Part shown: positions 1 to 8,348 of the stretch, piece by piece | Position numbering within the stretch: position 1 is the stretch's first letter | Layout of the letters: each line of letters begins with the position of its first letter | NCBI RefSeq assembly: GCF_030406385.1 | Contig: NZ_JAUEPM010000001.1 | Span: 62,001 to 126,000 of the forward strand | From: Microbacterium oryzae | Lineage (GTDB): Bacteria > Actinomycetota > Actinomycetes > Actinomycetales > Microbacteriaceae | Length of the DNA stretch: 64,000 nt | Direction: 5' to 3' | Position numbers and translations under genes: made by a program | Notes under the pieces: generated by a model | Databases searched by the model: none | Told to the model about the DNA's origin: nothing | Seen by the model: only the letters and a program-made list of their open reading frames with translations

Positions 1-111
1 GCTCCGCCGCTCAACCGCGAGTGGGTCGAGGAGCTGGCCGTCTCCGCGAACGCCCTCGGCGGCATCCAGCTCGTCGAGGAGCACATCAACAACGCGCCCC
101 GACCCCTCTGA
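1..111 (+). CDS. C-terminal end of an unidentified protein (partial)
   Basis: An open frame enters from the left edge and stops with TGA at 109-111, giving 36 residues that include EWVEELAVSANALGG and end in NNAPRPL. The coding look (GC third positions, plausible amphipathic helix) supports a real 3' end. It converges on the transporter gene whose stop is only 4 nt away. The family cannot be told from this fragment. Confidence 0.55.
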   Translation, partial: APPLNREWVEELAVSANALGGIQLVEEHINNAPRPL

Positions 112-114
112 CCC

Positions 115-1485
115 TCACGCCGGCGCGTCGCGGACTCCCAGCCAGGACGCGACGCCGCCGGCGGCGAACAGCACCGCGGTCACGACGGCCGCGGAATGGA
201 ACCCCGCGAGGTCCAGGCGCCCGCCGACGATCGTCGCCAGCAGCGCGATGACGAGGAGCCCGGCCACCCGCGAGACCGCGTTGTTCACGGCCGAGGCGAT
301 GCCCGATCGCTCCGTGTCGATGGCGCCGAGCACCGTCGCGGTGAGCGGCGAGACGGTCAGCGCGAGTCCCGCGCCCAGCACGATCATCGACGGCAGCACC
401 TGCCGGACATAGTCGAAGTCGTGCTTCACGGTCAGGAGCAGGGCGGCGCCGACGGCCATCACCAGTGGCCCCGCCGTCATGAAGCCGCGGGTCCCCCAGC
501 GGCCGGCGAGCGTGCCAGCCCTGGCGCTGAGGAGGATCATGAGGATGGTCACCGGCAGGCTCGCAAGTCCGGCGAGTGTGGCCGGAAGCCCCGCGCCCTG
601 CTGCAGGTAGACGCCCACGACGAAGCCGTTGAGGGCCAGGGCGGCGTAGATGAACAGTGTCGCGAGGTTGCCCGCCGAGAAGTTCCGCACGGTGAAGAGC
701 TCCAGCGGCAGGATCGGATCTCGCACCCGGCGCTGACGGAGGAGGAACGCCGCGAAGAGCACCGCGCCGATGACGAGCGGCACGGCGATCGCGGGAGACG
801 ACCAGCCGAGCCTCGGCTGCTCGATGAGCGCGAACACGGCCGCGCCGAGCCCGAGCGCGCAGAGCGCTCCGCCGGCGAGGTCGATCCGCACTCCGGGCCT
901 GCGCGCATTGCGCGCCTCCAGCCGGGTGAGGAGCCACAGCGTGACACCGATCGGCAGGACGTTGATGAGGAAGACCAGGCGCCACGACAGCAGATCGACG
1001 AACAGCCCGCCGATCAGCGGGCCCGCGATCATCGCGGCGGTGGTCCACGCCGTCCAGACGCCGATCGCCCGCGCCTGCAGGGGCGGGCGGATGGCCGCGG
1101 TGATGAGGGCGAGGGAGCTCGGCACGAGGAAGGCCCCCGCCGCACCCTGCACGGCGCGCGCGGCGACGAGCAGGGCGGGGTCGGGGGCCGCCGCGATGAC
1201 GAGCGAGGAGAAGCCGAAGCCGACGAGCCCCCACCGCATCACGAGGATGCGGCCGAAGGCGTCGGAGACCGATCCGGCCAGGAGCATCAGCGCGCTCAGG
1301 GTGACGAGATAGGCATCCACCACCCACTGCTGCGTCGTGAGGCCCCCGCCGAGCTCCCGGCTGATCGCCGGGAGCGCGACGTTGACGACGCTGCCGTCGA
1401 GGAAGCTCACGAACGACGCGAGGATCGCGATCACGACGACGAGTCGCTGCTGCGCCGTCAGGCGCTCTCCGGTCGCGTCGGCCAC
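115..1485 (-). CDS. MFS drug/solute efflux transporter, DHA2 (EmrB/QacA-like) family
   Basis: A 456-residue integral membrane protein with many hydrophobic helices, in the size range of 14-helix DHA2 drug:H+ antiporters. The loop motif GSVSDAFGR (motif A, G-x3-D-x2-G-R) follows the second helix, and IAGPLIGG in helix 5 is the antiporter motif C. The start is GTG at 1485, preceded by GAGGAGGGG, a strong ribosome site. It lies 16 nt behind the SRPBCC gene on the same strand, so the two probably form one transcript. The substrate cannot be read from sequence; multidrug or metabolite export by proton antiport is the family role. Confidence 0.88.
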   Translation of the reverse strand: MADATGERLTAQQRLVVVIAILASFVSFLDGSVVNVALPAISRELGGGLTTQQWVVDAYLVTLSALMLLAGSVSDAFGRILVMRWGLVGFGFSSLVIAAAPDPALLVAARAVQGAAGAFLVPSSLALITAAIRPPLQARAIGVWTAWTTAAMIAGPLIGGLFVDLLSWRLVFLINVLPIGVTLWLLTRLEARNARRPGVRIDLAGGALCALGLGAAVFALIEQPRLGWSSPAIAVPLVIGAVLFAAFLLRQRRVRDPILPLELFTVRNFSAGNLATLFIYAALALNGFVVGVYLQQGAGLPATLAGLASLPVTILMILLSARAGTLAGRWGTRGFMTAGPLVMAVGAALLLTVKHDFDYVRQVLPSMIVLGAGLALTVSPLTATVLGAIDTERSGIASAVNNAVSRVAGLLVIALLATIVGGRLDLAGFHSAAVVTAVLFAAGGVASWLGVRDAPA

Positions 1486-1501
1486 CGGCCCCTCCTCGGC
1501 G

Positions 1502-1954
1502 TCAGGAGATGTCGCCGCGCCAGGCGCCGGTCTCAGCGCCGCGCGACTCGATGAACTCCTTGAAGTGCGCGAGGTCCTTCTTCACAGCACGATCGTCGAA
1601 GCCGAGGACCGCACCCACGTTCTCCGTGAGGCTGGTCGGCTCCCAGTCGAGCTGCACGGTCACGCGGCAGCTCGTGTCCGACAGGCGGTGGAACGTCACG
1701 ACTCCGGCGTGGTCGGCGTCACCCGAGATGCTGTTCCACGCGACGCGCTCGTCGGGGTGCTGCTCGGTGATCTTCGCCGTGAACTCGCGCTGGACGCCCC
1801 CGATCTCGACCTTCCAGGCGGTGGTCTCGTCGTCGATCTGACGGATCGACTCGACGAAGCTGAGGAACTGCGGGAACGTCTCGAACTGCGTCCACTGGTC
1901 ATACGCCGTGGTCACGTCGACGTCGACATCGATGCTCTCTGTGATGCGAGCCAT
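1502..1954 (-). CDS. SRPBCC family protein (polyketide cyclase/dehydratase-like)
   Basis: A 150-residue single-domain protein that starts MARITESIDVDVDVTTAYDQW. It has the order expected of the SRPBCC/START-like fold: an N-terminal strand, the TAYDQWTQFETFPQFL helices, a curved sheet with VAWNSISG, and a C-terminal helix (AHFKEFIESRG). The ATG at 1954 is chosen because GGAAAGGA lies just upstream; an upstream extension would be unlike the family. Such proteins bind hydrophobic ligands; this subgroup is often found with stress genes in actinobacteria. No catalytic residues are evident, so a ligand-binding role is inferred. Confidence 0.8.
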   Translation of the reverse strand: MARITESIDVDVDVTTAYDQWTQFETFPQFLSFVESIRQIDDETTAWKVEIGGVQREFTAKITEQHPDERVAWNSISGDADHAGVVTFHRLSDTSCRVTVQLDWEPTSLTENVGAVLGFDDRAVKKDLAHFKEFIESRGAETGAWRGDIS

Positions 1955-2019
1955 GAGGTGTCCTTTCCGATCGATTGCGTGGATCTCCATCGTGCGGGGA
2001 CTGCGGCGGGCAGTGAAGG

Positions 2020-2047
2020 GGTTGCGGCATGCGCACGCCTCGGGTAT
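2020..2047 (+). promoter_or_regulatory. SigF/SigB-like promoter upstream of the 2122 gene
   Basis: GGTTG (2020-2024) and GGGTAT (2042-2047) are separated by 17 nt. This matches the actinobacterial SigF/SigB-type pattern (GTTT-like box, 15-17 nt, GGGTAT/C). It points into the hypothetical membrane protein gene that starts about 75 nt downstream. A SigB/SigF-type sigma gene lies at 7474-8319. Regulation is inferred from the match only. Confidence 0.5.
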
Positions 2048-2121
2048 CGCGAGCACGGGACAGATCGCGCGCCCGCTCGTAAGCTGGAGTTCGGGACACC
2101 ACGCGGCGGAAGGCAGACGGC

Positions 2122-2751
2122 ATGACGCATCAGCATCACGCGGACCGGGCGCTCCCCTCGGGCAGCCCCGTGTTCGCGTTCGACCAGGCGGTCGACGGGC
2201 TCGCCGAGGAAGGCGCCTTCCTCGCGCTCGGGCCCGACCGTCAGGCGGCCCGTTATCTCGCGGAGGCGCACCGGGTGCTCGACGACGTGCGGACAGCCAT
2301 GCACCGTCTCGAGGTGCGCGCCGCCGACACGACCTTGCGCAAGCGCGCTCGCAAGCGCCTGCACGGCATGGCCGCCGAGCTCGCCGAAGTCGGCCTGCGC
2401 GACGTCGAGCGGGTGCGGGCGACGGCCGAGCGGCTGCGCATGCGCCCGATCGACCCGGCCGCGGGCTGGGGCAGGAACCTCAAGGTGCAGACCACCCGGG
2501 GCCTCGCCTGGGGCGTCGAGAAGTGGACCGGTTCGCCACTGGCGGCCGTCGAGCTGCGCAGCACCCGCACCGCGGCGACGGTCGAGCGGAGCGCCGATCT
2601 CGTCGTCCAGCGCGGACGGGCGCCGCGCTCGCGGCTGCGCACCGGACTCATCGTCGGCGGCGGTGCCGTGGGCGCGGCGGTGGTCGGCGGCGCCTCGCTC
2701 GCCGCCTACGGGGCGTGGAGCCTGATCGGCCTCATCCTCGGCGTCGGCTGA
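2122..2751 (+). CDS. hypothetical protein with C-terminal membrane anchor
   Basis: A 209-residue protein of unknown family. Residues 1-130 are charged and helical (many Arg/Glu, for example TLRKRARKRLHG). The C-terminal 35 residues are a Gly/Ala-rich hydrophobic segment (LIVGGGAVGAAVVGG onward) that should span the membrane once or twice. The ATG at 2122 follows GGCGGAAGG. A SigF-like promoter lies upstream, and the flanking genes are stress-type envelope genes, so a role in stress adaptation of the envelope is plausible but not shown. Confidence 0.7.
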   Translation: MTHQHHADRALPSGSPVFAFDQAVDGLAEEGAFLALGPDRQAARYLAEAHRVLDDVRTAMHRLEVRAADTTLRKRARKRLHGMAAELAEVGLRDVERVRATAERLRMRPIDPAAGWGRNLKVQTTRGLAWGVEKWTGSPLAAVELRSTRTAATVERSADLVVQRGRAPRSRLRTGLIVGGGAVGAAVVGGASLAAYGAWSLIGLILGVG

Positions 2752-2764
2752 GGCCGGACAGTCC

Positions 2765-2795
2765 GATGGGCGGGACCCGTCGGGTCCCGCCCATC
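2765..2795. terminator. bidirectional hairpin terminator
   Basis: A perfect 14-bp stem (GATGGGCGGGACCC / GGGTCCCGCCCATC) with a 3-nt loop sits between two convergent genes ending at 2751 (+) and 2812 (-). There is no T tract, as is common in GC-rich actinobacteria. Confidence 0.75.
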
Positions 2796-2811
2796 GACGT
2801 GCGCGTGCGGG

Positions 2812-3420
2812 TCAGCTGCCCTGCACGTTCTCGCGCGCATCCTTGGCGCGGTCGGTGACGTTCTCCGCCGACGACTGGGCCTCGGAGCGCACGGTGCCCG
2901 CGGCGTCGGTCGCGGCGTCCTTGACGGATGCGGCGGCCTCCTGCGCGGGCTCCTTGAGGTTGGAGCCGACCTCCTGGGCGACGCTCTTCGCCTCGTCCAG
3001 CAGCGGCTGCGCCTGCTCCTTCACGTCCTCGGCCATCCGCTTCTCCTTCTCGGAGGCGGGGATGAGCGAGGAGATGAGCAGACCCGCTCCGAAGGCGATG
3101 AGGCCCACGGCCATCGGGTTGCCCTCGGCCTTGGCGGCGGCGCGGTGCGTGGCGTCGGAGACGGCCGAGCCGGCTCCCGAGACGGAGCCGGAGACCGAGC
3201 CGCCGACGTTCGAGCCCGCGCGGTGCATGCTCGAGCCGGCGTCGTCGACCGCGCCCATGACGCGCTCGCGGACGGAGCCGAACGCGCCCTTGAGCTTGCT
3301 GGTCTGCCGGTCCATGATCTTCGAGGGCGTGACCTTGTCGACGAGGGCGTCGGCGTCGCGGCCGAGCTCGCGGCGGGTGCGCTCGATGTCGGCGCGGATG
3401 GCCTCAGGTGAATCAGTCAT
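2812..3420 (-). CDS. DUF3618 membrane-anchored protein with LEA-like tail
   Basis: A 202-residue protein. The N-terminal IRADIERTRRELGRDADAL is the DUF3618 signature (a short helix rich in Arg/Glu). A single hydrophobic span follows near residues 103-121 (GLIAFGAGLLISSLI). The C-terminal ~80 residues are Ala/Lys/Glu-rich amphipathic helix resembling LEA proteins (AQEVGSNLKEPAQEAAAS). Its ATG overlaps the stop of the holin-like gene by 4 nt (ATGA), so it is the last gene of a three-gene operon. Family function is unknown; the tail suggests membrane or desiccation protection (inference). Confidence 0.82.
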   Translation of the reverse strand: MTDSPEAIRADIERTRRELGRDADALVDKVTPSKIMDRQTSKLKGAFGSVRERVMGAVDDAGSSMHRAGSNVGGSVSGSVSGAGSAVSDATHRAAAKAEGNPMAVGLIAFGAGLLISSLIPASEKEKRMAEDVKEQAQPLLDEAKSVAQEVGSNLKEPAQEAAASVKDAATDAAGTVRSEAQSSAENVTDRAKDARENVQGS

Positions 3421-3833
3421 CGGTTCTCCTCATTTCTCTTCAGAGCGTCGGGGATCTTCTTCAGCGACTCCACGGTCTGCGGAGCGCCCTTCACGGTCTT
3501 CATGTCCTTGCGGCCCTTGGCGAACAGGACGGCGGCGATGATGCCCCAGATCACGGCCACGATGACGGCCGACCATCCGAGCCCCGTGAGGAGCCCGATC
3601 GCCCACCACAGCGCGACGGACAGGAAGAACACCGCCATGAGGCCGGCGTATGCGGCGCCGCCCATCATCCCCGCACCCTTGCCGGCGCGCGTGGCCGACT
3701 GGCGCAGCTCCGCCTTGGCGAGTTCGAGCTCCTGGCGAATGAGCAGCGAGATGTCGCTGGTCACCTCCGACAGGAGATCGCCGAGCGAGGTGGCCGCGGC
3801 CTTCTCCTCGGACGGGGTGTTCTCAGATTCCAT
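3417..3833 (-). CDS. phage holin family (actinobacterial holin-X-like) membrane protein
   Basis: A 138-residue protein. Its N-terminal LGDLLSEVTSDISLLIRQEL and AKAELRQSATRAGKG are typical of the chromosomal holin-like family. Two transmembrane helices follow (GLMAVFFLSVALWWAIGLL and SAVIVAVIWGIIAAVLF) with a basic tail. The chosen ATG at 3833 has GAGGGGAGCC upstream and overlaps the preceding gene's 3' end by 11 nt. Despite the name, these genes sit beside DUF3618 genes in non-phage contexts, so a cell-envelope role is more likely than lysis. Confidence 0.82.
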   Translation of the reverse strand: MESENTPSEEKAAATSLGDLLSEVTSDISLLIRQELELAKAELRQSATRAGKGAGMMGGAAYAGLMAVFFLSVALWWAIGLLTGLGWSAVIVAVIWGIIAAVLFAKGRKDMKTVKGAPQTVESLKKIPDALKRNEENR

Positions 3834-4641
3834 GCTGGCTCCCCTCATCGCCCGTGAGGTTCTGCGCACGGGACCGGTCGTAGACGGGCGTGCCCTCGTT
3901 GCGCGTCGGCGGAACCACCGGCGGCGTCACGGGGGCGCCGGTGGCGGAGCTGCCGACGACGGGGGCCGTGCCCGTGCCGCCGATCGTGCCCGCGCCGCCC
4001 ACGGTGCCGCCCGGGACCGCCGGCGGCGTCGATGCCGGCGTGGTCGTCACGGGCGGGACAGGCGGGGTCGTGACGGGACGGGGCGCTGCGCCCGCACCGG
4101 CGACACCCGATGCGTCGCTCTCGTCGTGCGCGCTCTCGGCGAGAGCGCGGGTGAGGCGGCCGGCGGCGAGACCCGCCACCAGCGCACCGGCGATGAACAC
4201 CCCGGGCTTGCGGCGGGCGAAGTTCTTCACCTCGTGCAGCAGGTCGCCGGGCTCGCGATCCTCGAGCCACGACGACGCGTCGGTGAGGCGCGTCGACGCC
4301 TGGCGCACCAGGTCGCTCGCGATGCCGGGGTTCGACGGCGCCTCGCCCACCGCGAGCGACTGCAGCTCGTGGCCGATCGTGCGGAGGCCGTCGGCCACGC
4401 GGCGCTGCTGGCCCGCGGCCTGGTCCTTCAGCTCGCTCTGGGTCTGCGAGTACACGCTCTTGAGCTGCGACTTGGCCTCGTGTGCGACGTGCGAGGCCTC
4501 CTCCTTGGCGGTGCCGAGAACGTGCCCGGCCTCCGCCTGGGTCGTGTCCTTGAGACCGGAGGCCTCCTGCCGGGCCGACTCGACCGCGCCGTTGGGGCGG
4601 CTGTCCGCCTCGCTCGGCACCTGACCGGGAATCTGAGACAT
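3823..4641 (-). CDS. DUF3618-associated membrane protein with Pro/Thr-rich tail
   Basis: A 272-residue protein and first gene of the operon. Residues 1-90 are Ala/Glu/Gln-rich helix with LEA-like character (TAKEEASHVAHEAKSQLKS). The middle carries RKPGVFIAGALVAGLAAGRL, a single hydrophobic span. The last ~90 residues are low-complexity Pro/Thr/Gly. The start is ATG 4641 with GGAAAGGAAG upstream. No enzyme motif was seen. Its layout matches the three-gene holin/DUF3618 clusters of actinobacteria, suggesting a structural envelope role (inference). Confidence 0.75.
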   Translation of the reverse strand: MSQIPGQVPSEADSRPNGAVESARQEASGLKDTTQAEAGHVLGTAKEEASHVAHEAKSQLKSVYSQTQSELKDQAAGQQRRVADGLRTIGHELQSLAVGEAPSNPGIASDLVRQASTRLTDASSWLEDREPGDLLHEVKNFARRKPGVFIAGALVAGLAAGRLTRALAESAHDESDASGVAGAGAAPRPVTTPPVPPVTTTPASTPPAVPGGTVGGAGTIGGTGTAPVVGSSATGAPVTPPVVPPTRNEGTPVYDRSRAQNLTGDEGSQHGI

Positions 4642-4838
4642 GTGTGACTTCCTTTCCGTTACCGCTCGGATGGACTGATTGAGATGCAACACGGTCTCGC
4701 GCCGTTCCGCGCGAGGGTTGACGTGCGACCGGATTCTGTGGCAGAACGCGCCTGCGGTCGTGTTCGAGGCCCTTCTGCACGATCGTGCGCGGCGTCAAGC
4801 CCGAGACAGCGAGCGGCCCGGCCCGGAAGACTGCGGGG

Positions 4839-5603
4839 ATGCCGACAGAGCGACTCGTGCAGGTGCGCGACATGACCTTCCGCGTCCACACGACCATCCG
4901 ACCCGGCGCCGAGCGCGTGTTCGTGCTCGTGCACGGCATCGGCATCTCACACCGCGCGTTCGCGCGGCTCCACGATGTCCTCGCCGCCGAGCACACCGTG
5001 CACTCCCTCGACATGCCGGGCTTCGATGACCTTCCGGAGCCCGAGCGCTCTCCCGACGTCGTCGAGATGGCGAGCCTCCTGGGCGAGGTCGTGGCGGGCC
5101 TCGCCGAGCAGCCGGTCGTGGTCATCGGCAACTCCATGGGCACGCAGTGGGCGGTGGAGCTCGCTGTGCAGCGCCCGGACCTCGTCTCGCACGTCGTGAC
5201 GGTCGGCCCCGTCGCCGACGAGCGGCATCGCAGCGCGCTGCGCCAGGGCATGTCCCTCGGGCTGGACTGTCTGCGCGAGACGCCCGCGACCGACCTCATG
5301 GTGCTCACGGACTACGCGCGCTGCGGACCGCGCTGGTACGCGCGCCAGCTCCCGCACATGCTGAGCTACCGCATCGAGGAGCGGGTCCGGGTGCTCGAGC
5401 GCCCGCTGCTCGTCGTGCGCGGCGGCCGCGACCCCATCGCAGGGCGCCGCTGGTGCCGCCGCCTGCGCGACGCGGCGCCGCGCGCGCGGCTCGTGGAGAT
5501 GCCGGGCCATCCGCACCTCGTGCAGCACACCGCTCCGCGCGCGGTCGCCGCCGCACTGCAGGACTTCCTCGCGACGGAGACCGCGTGGCTTCCCGCGGCG
5601 TGA
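4839..5603 (+). CDS. alpha/beta-fold hydrolase
   Basis: A 254-residue hydrolase. Visible catalytic elements are the oxyanion segment VHGIGISH (about residues 31-38), the nucleophile elbow GNSMG with Ser99, an acid in GGRDPI (Asp198) and the His in MPGHPHLV (about 224-226). The ATG at 4839 is used because upstream sequence is unlike the fold. The next gene overlaps its 3' end, giving a two-hydrolase operon. An ester or lactone substrate is likely; nothing in the sequence identifies it. Confidence 0.82.
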   Translation: MPTERLVQVRDMTFRVHTTIRPGAERVFVLVHGIGISHRAFARLHDVLAAEHTVHSLDMPGFDDLPEPERSPDVVEMASLLGEVVAGLAEQPVVVIGNSMGTQWAVELAVQRPDLVSHVVTVGPVADERHRSALRQGMSLGLDCLRETPATDLMVLTDYARCGPRWYARQLPHMLSYRIEERVRVLERPLLVVRGGRDPIAGRRWCRRLRDAAPRARLVEMPGHPHLVQHTAPRAVAAALQDFLATETAWLPAA

Positions 5604-6280
5604 GCGAGCTGCTGCGGCGGGCTGTGTGGTGGGCGGCCGACTACGCCTACGCGGGGCTCGGGCAGGTACGCGCGATCACCCGACGTCGCTCGGCCCGGGA
5701 GTTCCGCGGCGGGCGACTCGCTCCCATCGTCGTGATCCCCGGCGTCTATGAGTCCTGGCGGTTCCTCACGCCGCTCGTGGTCGCGCTGCACGATCGCGGA
5801 CATCCCGTGCACGTCGTGGAGCCGCTGCGTCACAATCGCCGCCCATTCGACGAGGGCGCGGAGATCGTCGCGCGACTTCTCGACGAGCGCGACCTGCACG
5901 ACGTCGTCCTCGTCGCGCACAGCAAGGGCGGGTTGATCGGCAAGCGGATGATGTCGGCCACGGCCGCCGCCTGGCGCGTGCGCGGGATGGTGGCGATCGC
6001 GGCGCCGTTCGGCGGCTCGCGATACGCGAGATTCCTCGCCCTCCCGACCCTGCACGCGTTCTCCCCGCGCAATGCCGCCATCCTCGCCCTCGCGCGGGAG
6101 ACGGAGGTCAACCGCCGGATCGTCTCGGTCTACGCCCGCTTCGATCCGCACATCCCGGAGGGCAGCGAGCTCGCCGGAGCGCGGAACGTCGTGATCGAGA
6201 CGGGCGGCCACTTCCGCGTCCTCGCGCATCCGCGCGTGATCGCCGAAGTGGCCGCCTTCTCGGAGCCCTCGCCGGGCTGA
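5585..6280 (+). CDS. alpha/beta hydrolase, lipase/esterase-like
   Basis: A 231-residue protein with IVVIPGVYESW near residue 48, the nucleophile motif AHSKGG (Ser113), and a C-terminal GGHFRVL that supplies the probable catalytic His. This pattern is shared by small triacylglycerol lipase/PGAP1-like hydrolases. The start chosen is GTG 5585, preceded by GGAGA at good spacing; GTG 5600, a GTGA overlap with the upstream stop, is an alternative. There is no signal peptide, so it acts inside or at the membrane. The pairing with another hydrolase suggests related substrates. Confidence 0.8.
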   Translation: MASRGVSELLRRAVWWAADYAYAGLGQVRAITRRRSAREFRGGRLAPIVVIPGVYESWRFLTPLVVALHDRGHPVHVVEPLRHNRRPFDEGAEIVARLLDERDLHDVVLVAHSKGGLIGKRMMSATAAAWRVRGMVAIAAPFGGSRYARFLALPTLHAFSPRNAAILALARETEVNRRIVSVYARFDPHIPEGSELAGARNVVIETGGHFRVLAHPRVIAEVAAFSEPSPG

Positions 6281-6287
6281 CCCGGTC

Positions 6288-7169
6288 CTACTCCTTGTGG
6301 AACATGTCCTGCGCCGCGCCGGCGATCTTCTCGATCCGGTTCGGCACCTCGGTCGTGCCGTAGAAGCGCGCATCGGGGTGCGTCGGGCCCGGGTACGGAG
6401 CCGTCGTCGTGGGCCCGTCGTGGTACGTGAACTCGCCCTTGCCGTCGGGCGTCGGGCCCGAAGCCCACGAGCCCTCGCTCGCGGCCGCGCCGTCGCTGAA
6501 GTTCAGGTACTGGTACGACACGTCGCGCTCCTCCTTCGAGAGCGGGAAGTTGCTCGGCACCGGCAGCTCCTCGATCTTCTCGGCCTTCAGCTCCTCCGCC
6601 GCGGCGAGCCACTGGTTCTGATGCATGGTGTCCCGAGCCAGGAGGAAGCCGAGCAGATCGCGCACACCGTGGTCGTCGGTCATGTGGTAGAGCCGCGCCA
6701 CCTGGAGGCGGCCCTGCATCTCCGCATTCGCGTTCGCCGTGAAGTCGGCGAGCAGGTTGCCGCTGGCCGTGATGTACGAGCCCGACCACGGGTTGCCCAT
6801 GCTGTCGGCCGGACGCGCACCGGCACCGGCCACGATCCCCTGCTGGATGTCGGTGCCTCCGACGACGGCCGCGACGGTGGGGTCCTTCTGCACCGCCTCG
6901 TCCGTGATGCCGAGGGGCGACTTCTCGAGCAGCTGGGCGATCATGACCGCCAGCATCTCGACGTGGCCCATCTCCTCCGCCCCGATGCCGAACACCAGGT
7001 CGCGGTACTTGCCGGGCATGTGCATGTTCCAGCCCTGGAACTGGTACTGCAGAGCGACGGTGATCTCTCCGTACTGACCGCCGAGCACCTCCTGGAGCTT
7101 GCGCGCGTAGACCGCGTCGGGGGCGTCGGGCTTGGCCTTGTGCTGGAGTTCCTGTCGATGGAAGAACAT
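6288..7169 (-). CDS. manganese catalase family protein
   Basis: A 293-residue dimanganese catalase, cytoplasmic, breaking down hydrogen peroxide. The ligand set is visible: Glu35 (QYGEITVAL), Glu66 with His69 (GAEEMGHVEM), then the second pair in NANAEMQGRL and LARDTMHQNQW. Length fits the family. The ATG at 7169 (MFFHRQELQHK) is chosen because it matches the family's usual N-terminus and has AAAGGCG upstream. It is divergent from the stress sigma factor gene at 7474, consistent with an oxidative/general stress role, although no SigF-type box was found in front of it. Confidence 0.9.
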   Translation of the reverse strand: MFFHRQELQHKAKPDAPDAVYARKLQEVLGGQYGEITVALQYQFQGWNMHMPGKYRDLVFGIGAEEMGHVEMLAVMIAQLLEKSPLGITDEAVQKDPTVAAVVGGTDIQQGIVAGAGARPADSMGNPWSGSYITASGNLLADFTANANAEMQGRLQVARLYHMTDDHGVRDLLGFLLARDTMHQNQWLAAAEELKAEKIEELPVPSNFPLSKEERDVSYQYLNFSDGAAASEGSWASGPTPDGKGEFTYHDGPTTTAPYPGPTHPDARFYGTTEVPNRIEKIAGAAQDMFHKE

Positions 7170-7473
7170 GAATCGCCTTTCGAGTCGGATCCTGCGGTGA
7201 TGCCGTAAGTCTGTGCTCGATATGCCGGTGGGCGCAGGGGGTTCCGGTGCACGGGGGGCACGTGGCACAATCCGCTCTCCGGGCCGGGACTTCTTCTACA
7301 ACTCCTTCTCCTTCTCCGCAAGCCACTTCCCCCGGGCGCGGGGATGCGGTTCTCTAGGAGCAGTTCCCTCCGGAGCGCAGCTTCGGAGTCACCACGACCG
7401 CAGATGCCGCGGGCGACACGCGTGCTGACGCGGCGCTCGTGACCACCTGCGCGACGCTTCGAAAGAGGTGCCC
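7170..7473. other. 304-nt divergent intergenic region
   Basis: It lies between the manganese catalase (-) and the sigma factor (+), so it must hold both promoters. I see no convincing -35/-10 pair and no GGGTAT box on either strand. A pyrimidine run at about 7290-7318 (repeated CTTCTC units) is the only notable composition feature. No credible gene lies here. Confidence 0.5.
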
Positions 7474-8319
7474 ATGCCCGTCACGACCCTCGCTTCCCTC
7501 GGAAGCCCCACGCGCCGGGCTGCGGCAGCGGCCCGCCGCGCCGAGCAGGATGATCGGAACGCGCGCTCGGTTGCACTGCTGACCGAGGCGCTCGGCGCTC
7601 CCGAGGCCGAACGGCGGCGGATCCAGCAGCGGGTCGTGGTCGACTACCTCGACGTGGCGGACGCGGTGGCGAGCCGCTACCTCGCGCGCTCCCAGGACGC
7701 GGGCGACCTGCGGCAGGTGGCGTACCTCGGGCTCACGAAGGCCATCCAGCGCTTCGAGCCGACTCGCGGCGGGGACATCGTCTCCTTCGCCGTGCCGACG
7801 ATCGCCGGCGAGATCAAGCGCTACCTGCGCGACACGAGCTGGCTGGTGCGCCCGCCCCGGCACCTGCAGGAGCTCCACTCGGAGCTGCGGACCGCCATCC
7901 CCCGCATCGCCCAGCGGCTGGGTCATGAGCCGAGCACGGCGGAGATCGCCCAGGAGACCGGCTTCGGCGTCGACGACATCGTGCAGGCGCTGGACTGCGG
8001 ACAGAGCAGGCAGCCGGCCTCGCTCGACGCGCCGCACGGCATCGCGGCCGACGGCCTGGGCACGCTCACCCTCGGCGACACGCTGCGCGCGACGGGCGGC
8101 GAGTTCGCGCGCGCCGAGGTGGCCGCGGCCCTCGCCGACGCCTGCCGCACCCTCAGCCCGCGCGAGCGCCGCATCCTCTATCTCCGCTTCGTGCACGAGC
8201 AGACGCAGGCCGAGATCGCGCGCGAGTGCGGCGTCACGCAGATGCAGATCTCGCGACTGCTGACGAAGATCCTCGCCACCCTGCGCGGCCGCCTGACCCC
8301 CGACCTCCTGGCGGCATGA
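7474..8319 (+). CDS. RNA polymerase sigma factor, SigB/SigF/SigG type
   Basis: A 281-residue group 3 sigma factor. Region 2 is seen in DLRQVAYLGLTKAIQRFEP and FAVPTIAGEIKRYLRD with the conserved W that follows, region 3 in RIAQRLGHEPSTAEIAQ, and region 4 in LSPRERRILYLRFVHEQTQ plus the helix-turn-helix IARECGVTQMQISRLL. The start is ATG 7474 with GAAAGAGG just upstream; GTG 7468 is an alternative. These factors drive stationary-phase and general stress genes and are usually held by an anti-sigma factor. No anti-sigma or anti-anti-sigma gene is adjacent here. Stress-type genes crowd the left flank. Confidence 0.9.
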   Translation: MPVTTLASLGSPTRRAAAAARRAEQDDRNARSVALLTEALGAPEAERRRIQQRVVVDYLDVADAVASRYLARSQDAGDLRQVAYLGLTKAIQRFEPTRGGDIVSFAVPTIAGEIKRYLRDTSWLVRPPRHLQELHSELRTAIPRIAQRLGHEPSTAEIAQETGFGVDDIVQALDCGQSRQPASLDAPHGIAADGLGTLTLGDTLRATGGEFARAEVAAALADACRTLSPRERRILYLRFVHEQTQAEIARECGVTQMQISRLLTKILATLRGRLTPDLLAA

Positions 8320-8348
8320 GGGCGGCCGGGGTCGGAGCGCCGACGGGA

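Noticed and set aside
196..1554. Long open frame opposite the MFS gene (452 codons)
   Set aside because: High-GC antisense shadow; its product is Arg/Glu-rich low complexity without any domain.
3417..3833. Prophage remnant because of the holin-like gene
   Set aside because: No other phage genes, integrase or attachment repeats; the family is chromosomal beside DUF3618.
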